Assembly: GCA_900768265.1 (NCBI GenBank)
Contig: CAAGCF010000041.1
Coordinates: 1-39,260 of the forward strand
Direction: 5' to 3'
Length of the DNA stretch: 39,260 nucleotides
DNA from: an uncultured Collinsella sp.
GTDB taxonomy: Bacteria; Actinomycetota; Coriobacteriia; Coriobacteriales; Coriobacteriaceae
Position 1 is the stretch's first letter, and each line of letters begins with the position of its first letter. The notes under the pieces are model-generated. The model was not told where the DNA came from and ran no database searches. It worked only from the letters and a program-made list of their open reading frames with translations. The position numbers were made by a program, and so were the translations under genes. Positions 24,877 to 31,931 of the stretch are shown here, piece after piece.

Positions 24877-25947
24877 ATGGTCCATTTGTCCGATGTGGTG
24901 GTGATGGAAGTGCCTAATACCGTTCTCAAACACAAACATACGACTCGTAACACGTTGGCGCGGAATAGGATGCTCGCGCGACTCACGGAGGCGACCGAGC
25001 AAGGTGCGCTGCTCGCAACGCATGACAATGCCGAGCTCATGTGGCTGCGGCGTCATGTTGGAACCGACGATATCGCGGAACCCGAGCCGTATTTGTTCTG
25101 CTTTCAACATGATTGGGGTGTACTGACGCCGGCGGAGCGAACGCTGCGTACCATCAAAGGGCTTGCAGAGTTTCACTCCGATTGGGCGTTTTGGGGCTAT
25201 GACGCGGCGCTTTTGTGGGGTCTGGAGGTGCCGAATGATCTGCTTGGGTCGCGTTTTCTTGTTAAGACGGGTTGTTCGGTGACGTTGAGCGGCGGGTGCA
25301 GGTTGTTGCGTCCGCAGATGGCGGGCGCACTCGAGCATGTTGATGGCGTGCGGGTGACGTCGTTTTGGCGCACGGTGGAGGATTGCCTACTGCGTGCGCC
25401 GTTCTCCTACGGGTTGGCGATTGCCGATTCTGCACTGCGGGCGAAAGGCGTATCACGTGGGGATTTGTGCGAGCGCCTCCGCGCCGATTGCGAGGGCAGG
25501 CGAGGGTATCGCAGGGCGCAAGTGATTGCGTCATATGCGGACGGCTTGTCCGAAAACGGCGGCGAGTCTCGCTTTCGGGCGTTCTTTATTGCATACGGTT
25601 TTCCGGTGCCAGAGTTGCAGGTGGAGTTTCGCGACCCGCTTGATCAGAGCCAAGTGTTTCGCGTCGACTATTTTTGGCGGCTCGAGGACGGGACATGTGT
25701 CATCGGCGAGCTCGACGGAAAGGGGAAGTACACCTTGCAGAACAGCGAGGGTCGGGAGTCGGTCGACCCATTCGTGGCAGAGCGTCAGCGGGAATCTCAT
25801 CTGACAATGCTCGGGCATAAGGTGCTTCGGTTTACGTTTGATGAACTCAAAGACCCGGGGAAGCTGGTCGAGAAAATGAGGCTGGCGGGTATTCCTCGGC
25901 AGGCTGAATTGGCTGAGGAGTGGAGATGCCAGTGGTATGGGCGCTGA
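24877..25947 (+). CDS. AbiEi/DUF559-like protein with putative PD-(D/E)XK nuclease domain
   Basis: This 356-residue protein has the layout of actinobacterial AbiEi-antitoxin-like/DUF559 proteins. The first half contains HSDWAFWGYDAALLWGLEVP (100-119), then a central segment with VTSFWRTVEDCLLRAPFSYG (160-179). The C-terminal half looks like a Vsr/PD-(D/E)XK nuclease fold: Glu230 in GGESRFR, Asp264 in FRVDYFW, and Glu278 with Lys282/Lys284 in IGELDGKGKY. DNA binding or cleavage is an inference from these motifs. The start is taken as ATG 24877 or GTG 24871, behind GGAGG (24861-24865). No partner toxin gene is adjacent. The gene is bracketed by repeat clusters 3 and 4. Confidence 0.65.
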   Translation: MVHLSDVVVMEVPNTVLKHKHTTRNTLARNRMLARLTEATEQGALLATHDNAELMWLRRHVGTDDIAEPEPYLFCFQHDWGVLTPAERTLRTIKGLAEFHSDWAFWGYDAALLWGLEVPNDLLGSRFLVKTGCSVTLSGGCRLLRPQMAGALEHVDGVRVTSFWRTVEDCLLRAPFSYGLAIADSALRAKGVSRGDLCERLRADCEGRRGYRRAQVIASYADGLSENGGESRFRAFFIAYGFPVPELQVEFRDPLDQSQVFRVDYFWRLEDGTCVIGELDGKGKYTLQNSEGRESVDPFVAERQRESHLTMLGHKVLRFTFDELKDPGKLVEKMRLAGIPRQAELAEEWRCQWYGR

Positions 25948-25955
25948 GAGGTTTT

Positions 25956-26093
25956 GTCTCGATCTGTAACGTTTAGAGGTTGTTTGAGCTCGTAATTGTT
26001 ACAGATCGAGACAAGCCGGTGAAACGTCGACCGAATGTCTCGATCTGTAACAACAAGGGGCCTAATAACCCTGTAACTGTTACAGATCGAGAC
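25956..26093. repeat. Palindromic repeat cluster 4 (2 units, 81 bp apart)
   Basis: Units at 25956-26012 and 26037-26093 have 25-bp loops. This is the only pair spaced 81 rather than 80 bp. Both units use the CTCGATC/GATCGAG arm form. The first starts 8 bases after the stop of the AbiEi-like gene. The following 150 bases (26094-26243) hold no recognised element except the ribosome site of the next gene. Confidence 0.95.
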
Positions 26094-26243
26094 ATTTCCC
26101 TGGTGTCGCTGGGGTGGGACTGCAACGTGTTCCGTCTCCCCACATCCCCTCTTCCTTCCGTTAACCGATGCGTCTGCAGCAATCCAGCGGGACTAGGTAA
26201 TAATGGACAAATGTTCAAGTTAATCGTGAGGGAGGAGCTCGAT

Positions 26244-27614
26244 ATGGCATCTGCCGATCGTTCCACGTTGTTTATCAATGCGACCATTCTGGATGGTTCG
26301 GAGCATATGGAGCCGCAGTCCGATATGGCCGTTACTGTTGAGCGCGGCATCATCACCTGGATGGGGCCGAGTGCTGTGGCGCAGGCGCCCGCGGGCGCCG
26401 AGGTTATCGACCTGGGTGGTGCGTATCTCATGCCCGGCCTCATCAATATGCACGTGCATCTGTGCGGTTCGGGCAAGCCGGTTTCGGCGGGCGATGCGGG
26501 CGCGCTGATGAAGAAGCTCGACAATCCCGTGGGCCGCGCCATCGTTCGCCACATCCTCAAAGGCAGTGCCCAGCAACAGTTGGCAAGCGGCGTGACCACG
26601 GTGCGCGGCGCGGGCGACCCGCTGTTTGCCGATCTGGCCGTGCGCGATGCTATCGATGCCGGTAAGTATCAGGGTCCGCGCCTGGTAGCGCCGGGAACGG
26701 GCGTCACGGTGCCGGGCGGCCATGGCGCGGGCTTGTTCGCCCAGGTGGCCAACAGCCCCGTCGAGGCAGCCGAGCAGGTGCGCGATCTGTATGCGCGCGG
26801 CGCCGACGTCATCAAGCTGTTCGTGACGGGTGGCGTGTTCGACGCGACCGAAGTAGGCGAGCCGGGCGTACTGCGCATGCCGGTCGATGTCGCCGCGGCG
26901 GCGTGTAAGGTGGCGCACGAGGTTGGCCTTCCGGTCATGGCCCATGTCGAGAGCACCGAAGGTGTGAAGGCCGCGCTTCAGGCCGGCGTCGACACAATCG
27001 AGCACGGCGCTCCGATGACCTCCGAGATTCTGGAGCTGTACCGCGGTGCCGCGGGAACACAGCTCGAGGGACGCGCGTCCAGCGTTACCTGCACTATCAG
27101 CCCGGCGCTGCCGTTTGTACTGCTCGATCCAGAAAAGACCCATTCGACCGACACGCAAAAGAAGAACGGCGACATCGTGTGCTCGGGCATTATCGAGAGC
27201 GCTCGTGCGGCGCTGGAAGCCGGCGTTAAGGTGGGCCTGGGCACGGACTCGAGCTGCCCGTTCGTGACCCAGTACGACATGTGGCGCGAGGTGGCTTATT
27301 TTGCCAAGTACGTGGGTGTGAGCAACACGTTTGCGTTGCATACGGCTACGCAGGTCAATGCTGAGCTACTGGGCCTGGGTGACGAGACCGGCACGATCGA
27401 GTGCGGCAAGGCGGCCGATATCCTGGTGACGCGCGAGAACCCGCTCGCTGACCTGTGCGCTCTGCGTGAGCCGATGCATGTGATGTGTCGCGGCGATCTG
27501 ATACGCAAGCTCAAGGTGAAGCGTATTCCCGAGGTGGACGCCGAGCTCGACGCGATTATGGCCATGCCTGCCGAAGCGCTGGCCGAGGAGCTGGCCCGCG
27601 ACGGCGTGGCGTAG
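26244..27614 (+). CDS. Metal-dependent amidohydrolase
   Basis: This is a cytoplasmic binuclear metal hydrolase of the amidohydrolase superfamily, closest in style to the imidazolonepropionase/prolidase-like group. The 456 residues have an N-terminal beta cap, then the HxH motif MHVHLCGSG (His70, His72). Lys191 in DVIKLFVTGG is the likely carboxylated ligand. His234 (VMAHVES), His254 (TIEHGAPM) and Asp335 (GLGTDSS) complete the metal site. The cap returns at the C-terminus (ECGKAADILVTRENPLADL). The ATG at 26244 follows GGAGGAG. The substrate (dipeptide, cyclic imide or other) cannot be read from the sequence. A bidirectional terminator follows. Confidence 0.88.
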   Translation: MASADRSTLFINATILDGSEHMEPQSDMAVTVERGIITWMGPSAVAQAPAGAEVIDLGGAYLMPGLINMHVHLCGSGKPVSAGDAGALMKKLDNPVGRAIVRHILKGSAQQQLASGVTTVRGAGDPLFADLAVRDAIDAGKYQGPRLVAPGTGVTVPGGHGAGLFAQVANSPVEAAEQVRDLYARGADVIKLFVTGGVFDATEVGEPGVLRMPVDVAAAACKVAHEVGLPVMAHVESTEGVKAALQAGVDTIEHGAPMTSEILELYRGAAGTQLEGRASSVTCTISPALPFVLLDPEKTHSTDTQKKNGDIVCSGIIESARAALEAGVKVGLGTDSSCPFVTQYDMWREVAYFAKYVGVSNTFALHTATQVNAELLGLGDETGTIECGKAADILVTRENPLADLCALREPMHVMCRGDLIRKLKVKRIPEVDAELDAIMAMPAEALAEELARDGVA

Positions 27615-27647
27615 ATGTGACAAGGGGACAGTTCCGTTGCCGTATAC

Positions 27648-27684
27648 AAAAAGCCGAGGTCTCAACACGAGGCCTCGACTTTTT
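27648..27684. terminator. Bidirectional terminator between convergent genes
   Basis: AAAAAGCCGAGGTCTC (27648-27663) pairs with GAGGCCTCGACTTTTT (27669-27684), with one mismatch and one wobble. A on one side and T on the other suit termination in both directions, between the amidohydrolase and the minus-strand zinc-ribbon gene. Confidence 0.85.
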
Positions 27685-27698
27685 TATCGAACAAATGC

Positions 27699-27716
27699 TT
27701 CAGATTTGAGACAAAC
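27699..27716. repeat. Possible decayed half-unit of the 57-bp repeat
   Basis: TTCAGATTTGAGACAAAC resembles the right arm plus flank of the 57-bp unit (TTACAGATTGAGACAAAC), with one inserted T and one change. No matching left arm is found 25 bases upstream; the terminator at 27648-27684 occupies that space. Confidence 0.4.
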
Positions 27717-27748
27717 ACTACTGATTCATTTGCCCCACGGCGCGATGC

Positions 27749-28222
27749 CTAGGAGCGCGTTTCCATCTTGGCGTGGCACTTGGGGCAGGTGACGCGGATC
27801 TTACCCTTGCCCTTGGGGACGGACAGCATCTGACCGCAGTTAGGGCACTTGAGGTACGCCGTGGTCTTGCGGCCCTTCCACATCTTCTTGGCCGTTCGCT
27901 TGGCGCGCTCAAAGTCTTCCTTGCTGGTGCCGGCCGTGCGCGAGGCGTTGGCAGCTGCAGTCCCGCCGCCCAAGCTGGCGACGAACTTACCTAGGCCGGG
28001 GACGTTTGCGGTCGCCGTGACAAAGGCGTCGTTCTCCTTGCGGCGCGCGTCGATGTTTTTGGACAGACCGCGCAGCACGCCGAGCGCGATCACGGCGATG
28101 GCGATCCAGCTGAGCCACTGGATACGGGCCATCGACCCGATCATCGCGATGATAATGCCTGCGAAGCCCAACACGACGGTGAGCTCATCGGCGCCGTTGC
28201 GACCCTTCATAAAGTCATTCAT
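27749..28222 (-). CDS. Membrane protein with C-terminal zinc ribbon
   Basis: This 157-residue protein is of unknown function. It has two membrane helices near the N-terminus (LTVVLGFAGIIIAMIGS at about 15-31, and WLSWIAIAVIALGVLRGL at about 37-54). A Gly/Ala linker and a basic cytoplasmic region (FERAKRTAKKMWKGRK) follow. The C-terminal zinc ribbon has CPNCGQ and CPKCHA pairs separated by a short Lys/Gly hairpin. The start used (28222) gives the N-terminus MNDFMKGRNG with AAAGG upstream; a longer frame exists but lacks a ribosome site. It lies downstream of csoR, separated by a large palindrome, so a copper role is not implied. Confidence 0.8.
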   Translation of the reverse strand: MNDFMKGRNGADELTVVLGFAGIIIAMIGSMARIQWLSWIAIAVIALGVLRGLSKNIDARRKENDAFVTATANVPGLGKFVASLGGGTAAANASRTAGTSKEDFERAKRTAKKMWKGRKTTAYLKCPNCGQMLSVPKGKGKIRVTCPKCHAKMETRS

Positions 28223-28268
28223 GCGAATTGCCTTTCGTTCGATATGCTGCACGCCTTTATACCCCTTT

Positions 28269-28333
28269 TGGTGCATTGGGGACAGGTCAATCTGCACCAA
28301 GGTGGTGCAAATGAACCTGTCCCCAATGCACCA
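28269..28333. repeat. 65-bp near-perfect palindrome after csoR
   Basis: The arms at 28269-28299 and 28303-28333 pair over 31 positions. The outer 19 bp are perfect (TGGTGCATTGGGGACAGGT), then there are three mismatches and seven more pairs (TGCACCA), around a 3-base loop. It lies directly after the csoR stop. The GGGGACAGG/CCTGTCCCC core recurs in the loop at 4568-4606 and as a lone piece at 27624. Confidence 0.85.
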
Positions 28334-28334
28334 A

Positions 28335-28607
28335 TTACTTGGCGAGTTTGTCGACGACGCGTTCGATCTCGGCGAGCTTGGCGGCCTTGAGTTCCTCGTC
28401 GCCCGATTCGATGGCCGAGGCGACGCAGCCCTCGATGTGAGCCTTGAGCACGTCGGCGTTAATGCGCGCGAGGAGCGCCTGCGTTGCCATGAGCTGCGTG
28501 GAAATATCGACGCAGTAGCGGTCCTCCTCGACCATCCGCAGGATGCCGTCGATCTGACCGCGTGCCGTCTTGAGCATGCGGGTCACCGATTTATGGTCTG
28601 CCATCAT
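28335..28607 (-). CDS. csoR: Copper-sensing repressor CsoR family
   Basis: This is an all-helical DNA-binding repressor of the CsoR/RcnR family, released from DNA by Cu(I). The 90 residues carry the complete Cys-His-Cys copper site: Cys32 (EDRYCVD), His57 and Cys61 (LKAHIEGC). The conserved N-terminal RGQIDGILRMVEED stretch follows the family pattern. Two ATG codons open the frame (28607, 28604); the first is used. It lies in the same strand and order as copA and copZ (copA-copZ-csoR). The matching operator is probably the G/C palindrome before copA at 31422-31434. Confidence 0.9.
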   Translation of the reverse strand: MMADHKSVTRMLKTARGQIDGILRMVEEDRYCVDISTQLMATQALLARINADVLKAHIEGCVASAIESGDEELKAAKLAEIERVVDKLAK

Positions 28608-28649
28608 GGCGGGTCCTCGTTTCTGGTCGGGGGGGGTACGTGCGGGTCG

Positions 28650-28871
28650 TTACGCGGCGGTCACGGACAGGGCGTGGAACTTCTCGCCGGCGCCCTCGAC
28701 GGCGTCAGCGAGCTGCTCGGCGGTCACGGTGTCGGCGCACTCCACCTGGACGGTCTGGGTCTCGTGATCGGCGTCGGCATCGGTCACGCCGGCCACGTTG
28801 AGCAGTGCCGTCTCGACAGTGGCGTCGCAGTGGCCGCACATAAGGCCCGAAGTCTTAATCGTGTAACGCAT
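28650..28871 (-). CDS. copZ: Copper chaperone-like heavy-metal-associated protein
   Basis: This is a 73-residue single HMA domain with a beta-alpha-beta pattern. The metal site is LMCGHC, with the two cysteines spaced CxxC as in CopZ, although the residue before is Leu-Met rather than the usual Gly-Met-Thr. The later segment VAGVTDADADHETQTVQVEC is domain-typical. It would carry Cu(I) to CopA in the cytoplasm. The start at 28871 has GAGAGG upstream; the longer frame beginning at 28982 lies inside a palindrome and is rejected. It is co-directional with copA and csoR. Confidence 0.88.
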   Translation of the reverse strand: MRYTIKTSGLMCGHCDATVETALLNVAGVTDADADHETQTVQVECADTVTAEQLADAVEGAGEKFHALSVTAA

Positions 28872-28896
28872 GGATATTCCTCTCTGTTGTGTCGGC

Positions 28897-28990
28897 TTTC
28901 CCAGGCACCCGACCTTGACCTTCAAGCCGTCGTTCGCGTACCAAAGTACGCGTCGCTCCTCTTTCAGGTCAATCTCTGGCACCTGGAAAA
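28897..28990. repeat. 94-bp palindrome between copA and copZ
   Basis: The outer arms (28897-28922 and about 28965-28990) agree at about 20 of 26 positions, including TTGACCT/AGGTCAA and CCAGG/CCTGG. The inner stem GCGTAC-CAAA-GTACGC (28936-28951) is perfect. It fills most of the 147-bp gap between copA and copZ. It could reduce read-through from copA or act on mRNA stability; it may also be another dispersed element. Confidence 0.65.
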
Positions 28991-29018
28991 CCCGTTCTAA
29001 ATGGACATAATGGTGAGC

Positions 29019-31361
29019 TTATTTTGCCACTTTAGGCTTAAAGGTTCGCAGGCGCAGCGCATTGCTTACGACGCACACGCTCGACAGACTCATGGCCGCG
29101 GCGCCAAACATCGGCGAGAGCTGCCATCCGGTGAGCGGGAAGAACACGCCCGCCGCCAGCGGAATGCCGATGCCGTTGTAGAACAGCGCCCAGAACAGAT
29201 CCTGCTTGATGTTGCGGATTGTGGCGCGCGAAAGCTCGATGGCGCGGGCGACGTCCATGAGGTCGCTGCGCATGAGCACCACGTCGGCGCCCTCCTTGGC
29301 GATGTCGGCGCCGGTGCCGATGGCAAGGCCCACGTCGGCGCGCGCCAGGGCGGGGGAGTCGTTGATGCCGTCGCCCACCATGGCGACCTTGCCGCCCGCA
29401 TCCTGCAGTTCGTGCACGTGGCGTTCCTTGTCGGCGGGCAGGACGTCGGCGATAACCTGTTCGCTGGTGAGTCCCACGCGGCGGGCGATGGCTTCGGCCG
29501 TCACGCGGTTGTCGCCAGTGAGCATGCGCACGTCGACGCCGAGCTCGCGGAGCGCGGCGATTGCCACGGCACTCGTTTCTTTGACCTCGTCAGCCACGGC
29601 GATGGTGCCGACAAGCTCGTCGTTCTTGGCAAAGAACAGCGGCGTTTTGCCCTCGGCGGCAAATCGCTCCGCAAGTCCTGCGGGCACGGTGATACCCAGC
29701 TCGCTCATCAGACGAACGTTGCCGGCAGCGATGACGTTTTGTCCCTCGCGCGCGGTAACGCCTCGCCCGGGCACGGCGGCAAAGTCCTCGACCGTGCGTG
29801 CGACGATTCCGCGCGACTCGCACTCGGCCATAATCGCCTCGGCCAGCGGGTGCTCGCTCGAGCGCTCCAACGCGGCGGCCAGCTTGAGCAGCGCCTTTTC
29901 GCTCATGGCGGGCGAGCCGTCAGCGCGCGCGGCAACCACAATGTCGGTCACGGCCGGCTTGCCGCGGGTGACCGTGCCCGTCTTATCGAGCACCACGGTG
30001 CCCACGTTGCGCAGGTTCTCCAGCGCCTCGGCGCTCTTAAACAGAATGCCCATCTCTGCGCCCTTGCCGGTGCCCACCATAATGGCGACGGGCGTGGCCA
30101 GGCCCAGCGCGCACGGACAGCTGATCACCAGCACGGCTACGGCGGAGGTGAGCGCCTCGTTTATGCTGCCGGTGAGAGCCATCCACACCGCAAAGGTCAC
30201 GGCCGAGATCGCAAACACCACGGGCACAAACACGCCGGCGACCTTATCGGCCATGCGGGCGATGGGCGCCTTGGTGGCGTTGGCGTCCTCGACGAGCTGG
30301 ATGATTTTGGCAAGCGACGTGTCGGCGCCCACCCGTGTGGCACGGAAGGTAAACGAGCCAGTGCGGTTGACCGTGGCGGCGTTGACGGTGTCGCCGGCGG
30401 CCTTTTCCACGGGGATGGACTCGCCGGTGAGCGCGCTCTCGTCCACGGCCGACGCGCCCTCGAGTACCACGCCGTCGACAGGGATAGACTCGCCGGGGCG
30501 CACGCGCAGGACCTGGCCGGGGAGGATGCTGTCGACGTCGACGGTGGCTTCGGTGCCGTCGTCGGTCACGACGGTCGCGGTCTTGGGTGTCAGGTCGATC
30601 AGCGCCTCGATAGCGCCGCCGGTCTTGGACTTGCTGCGCGTCTCGAGGTATTTGCCCACGGTGACGAGCGACAGGATGGTGCCGGCGCTCTCAAAATAGA
30701 GGTTGTCCATGCTCGTCATCATGGCCTCGTGCACCTGACCTGTGGCCAGCTGGTCGGCCATGATGAACATGGCGTAGAGCGACCAGGCAATCGACGCGGT
30801 GGCGCCTACGGCGATGAGAGCGTCCATGGTGGGCGCGCCGTGCACGAGCGACTTGAAGCCGTTGATAAAGTACGCGTCGTTGACGTAGACGATGGGGATG
30901 AGCAAGACGAGCTCGGTGAGCGCCAACGTCATGCTGTGGGTATGGTCGGTGAAGACGCTGGGCAGTGGCCAGCCGAGCATGTGCCCCATGCCTATGTAGA
31001 ACAGCGGAATGAGGAATACGATCGAGATGATGAGTCGGGTGCGCATGGCGGAGGCGGTGGCCTCCAGCTTTTTGGTAGGCGACTCCATATGGGTGGCGCC
31101 GGATCTGGCTTGCGCGTTGCCGCTTGAGTTGGCGGCATCGGTGCCCGTGCTGACGGGCGAGGCCGAATAGCCCGCGCGGTCGACGGCAGTGCAGATATCG
31201 TCGGGGGAGACCTGCGCGGGGTCATAGTCGACCATCATGGAACCGGCGAGCAGATTGACCGCGACGCTTTGGACGCCGTCGAGCTTGCTGACGGCGCGGT
31301 CCACGTGTGCCTGGCAGGCGGCGCATGTCATGCCGCCTACGTCGAACTTATCTTGAGTCAT
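29019..31361 (-). CDS. copA: Copper-exporting P1B-type ATPase
   Basis: This is a Cu(I) efflux pump of the inner membrane. The 780 residues start with one HMA domain (GMTCAACQAHV, Cys13/Cys16), then a hydrophilic linker and the P1B core. Recognisable parts are the actuator TGES (312-315), the membrane metal site CPC (415-417), the phosphorylated Asp459 in DKTGT, the SSEHPLAEA histidine-proline motif, and the hinge GDGINDSPAL. Eight membrane helices are expected. It is first in the copA-copZ-csoR group. The upstream promoter contains a C5-T-G5 palindrome typical of CsoR operators. Confidence 0.96.
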   Translation of the reverse strand: MTQDKFDVGGMTCAACQAHVDRAVSKLDGVQSVAVNLLAGSMMVDYDPAQVSPDDICTAVDRAGYSASPVSTGTDAANSSGNAQARSGATHMESPTKKLEATASAMRTRLIISIVFLIPLFYIGMGHMLGWPLPSVFTDHTHSMTLALTELVLLIPIVYVNDAYFINGFKSLVHGAPTMDALIAVGATASIAWSLYAMFIMADQLATGQVHEAMMTSMDNLYFESAGTILSLVTVGKYLETRSKSKTGGAIEALIDLTPKTATVVTDDGTEATVDVDSILPGQVLRVRPGESIPVDGVVLEGASAVDESALTGESIPVEKAAGDTVNAATVNRTGSFTFRATRVGADTSLAKIIQLVEDANATKAPIARMADKVAGVFVPVVFAISAVTFAVWMALTGSINEALTSAVAVLVISCPCALGLATPVAIMVGTGKGAEMGILFKSAEALENLRNVGTVVLDKTGTVTRGKPAVTDIVVAARADGSPAMSEKALLKLAAALERSSEHPLAEAIMAECESRGIVARTVEDFAAVPGRGVTAREGQNVIAAGNVRLMSELGITVPAGLAERFAAEGKTPLFFAKNDELVGTIAVADEVKETSAVAIAALRELGVDVRMLTGDNRVTAEAIARRVGLTSEQVIADVLPADKERHVHELQDAGGKVAMVGDGINDSPALARADVGLAIGTGADIAKEGADVVLMRSDLMDVARAIELSRATIRNIKQDLFWALFYNGIGIPLAAGVFFPLTGWQLSPMFGAAAMSLSSVCVVSNALRLRTFKPKVAK

Positions 31362-31408
31362 GGCTTCTCCTTTCTGTAGTTCGGTGTTGTAATTGTTAAC
31401 CTACCGAT

Positions 31409-31439
31409 ACTATACACCCATACCCCCTGGGGGTGTCCA
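31409..31439 (-). promoter_or_regulatory. copA promoter
   Basis: Read on the minus strand, TGGACA (31434-31439) and TATAGT (31409-31414) are 19 bp apart, each matching the consensus at 5 of 6 bases. The spacing is 2 bp longer than optimal. The CsoR-type palindrome fills the spacer. Confidence 0.55.
31422..31434. promoter_or_regulatory. CsoR-type operator
   Basis: ACCCCC-T-GGGGGT is a perfect G/C-tract palindrome within the copA promoter spacer. Known CsoR sites have such G-tract inverted repeats in promoters of copper pumps. csoR lies in the same gene group, so repression relieved by copper is expected. Confidence 0.7.
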
Positions 31440-31513
31440 GCAGAAGTTGAAATGTATGACAATCCGCTACAGATGAGGGTGGCTGCCAGGTTGGTGCAAC
31501 ATTCCCGCCCTTC

Positions 31514-31890
31514 GTCTCAATCTGTAACATCTAGCACAGTTTTTGCCGAGTTACTGTTACAGATCAAGACAAACTCTCCGGCGGCAAATCAATATCTCAA
31601 TCTGTAACATCTAGCAGGGAAAATAGCCTCTAACTGTTACAGATTGAGATTTTGTTTTGCGAGGTTTTGGTTTGTCTCAATCTGTAACAGCAAGACCGGT
31701 TTTTGGGCTCCAGGTGTTACAGATCGAGATGAACCTTCGGCAAAAAACTTAATGTCTCAATCTGTAACATCTGGAGCCGATTTTGCCGAGTTACTGTTAC
31801 AGATTGAGACAAACAATTCGGCGGTTGCTTAACGTCTCGATCTGTAACATGTAGACCCGGTTTTGCCGTGTAGATGTTACAGATCGAGAT
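31514..31890. repeat. Palindromic 80-bp-period repeat cluster 5 (5-unit array)
   Basis: Units at 31514, 31594, 31674, 31754 and 31834 (57 bp each) repeat with exactly 80 bp period; loops are all 25 bp and gaps all 23 bp. Loops of units 1 and 4 end with the same 14 bases (TTTTGCCGAGTTAC), and gaps 1 and 4 share CGGCGG, which points to copying within the array. Unit 2 has the compensated ATCTC/GAGAT ends. The array fills the gap between copA and the kinase gene. Confidence 0.97.
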
Positions 31891-31931
31891 AAACGTCGGG
31901 AGCCGGTCCCATCTGCCGCAGCCCGCAGCCC

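Noticed and set aside
24877..25947. Complete type IV toxin-antitoxin system
   Set aside because: Only the AbiEi/DUF559-like gene is present; no AbiEii-type nucleotidyltransferase toxin lies next to it.
28872..28982. Longer version of the copper chaperone
   Set aside because: The extra 37 codons come from the 94-bp palindrome, while the ATG at 28871 has a good ribosome site and the normal HMA length.
29001..31127. Long plus-strand open frame opposite copA
   Set aside because: The translation is low-complexity (His, Gly, Ala, Asp) and is the antisense shadow of the clearly coding P-type ATPase.
31514..31890. CRISPR array
   Set aside because: The regular spacing suggests it, but the repeats alternate in orientation, loops share a common A/T-tract pattern, some loops are partly copied from each other, and no cas gene is in the window.
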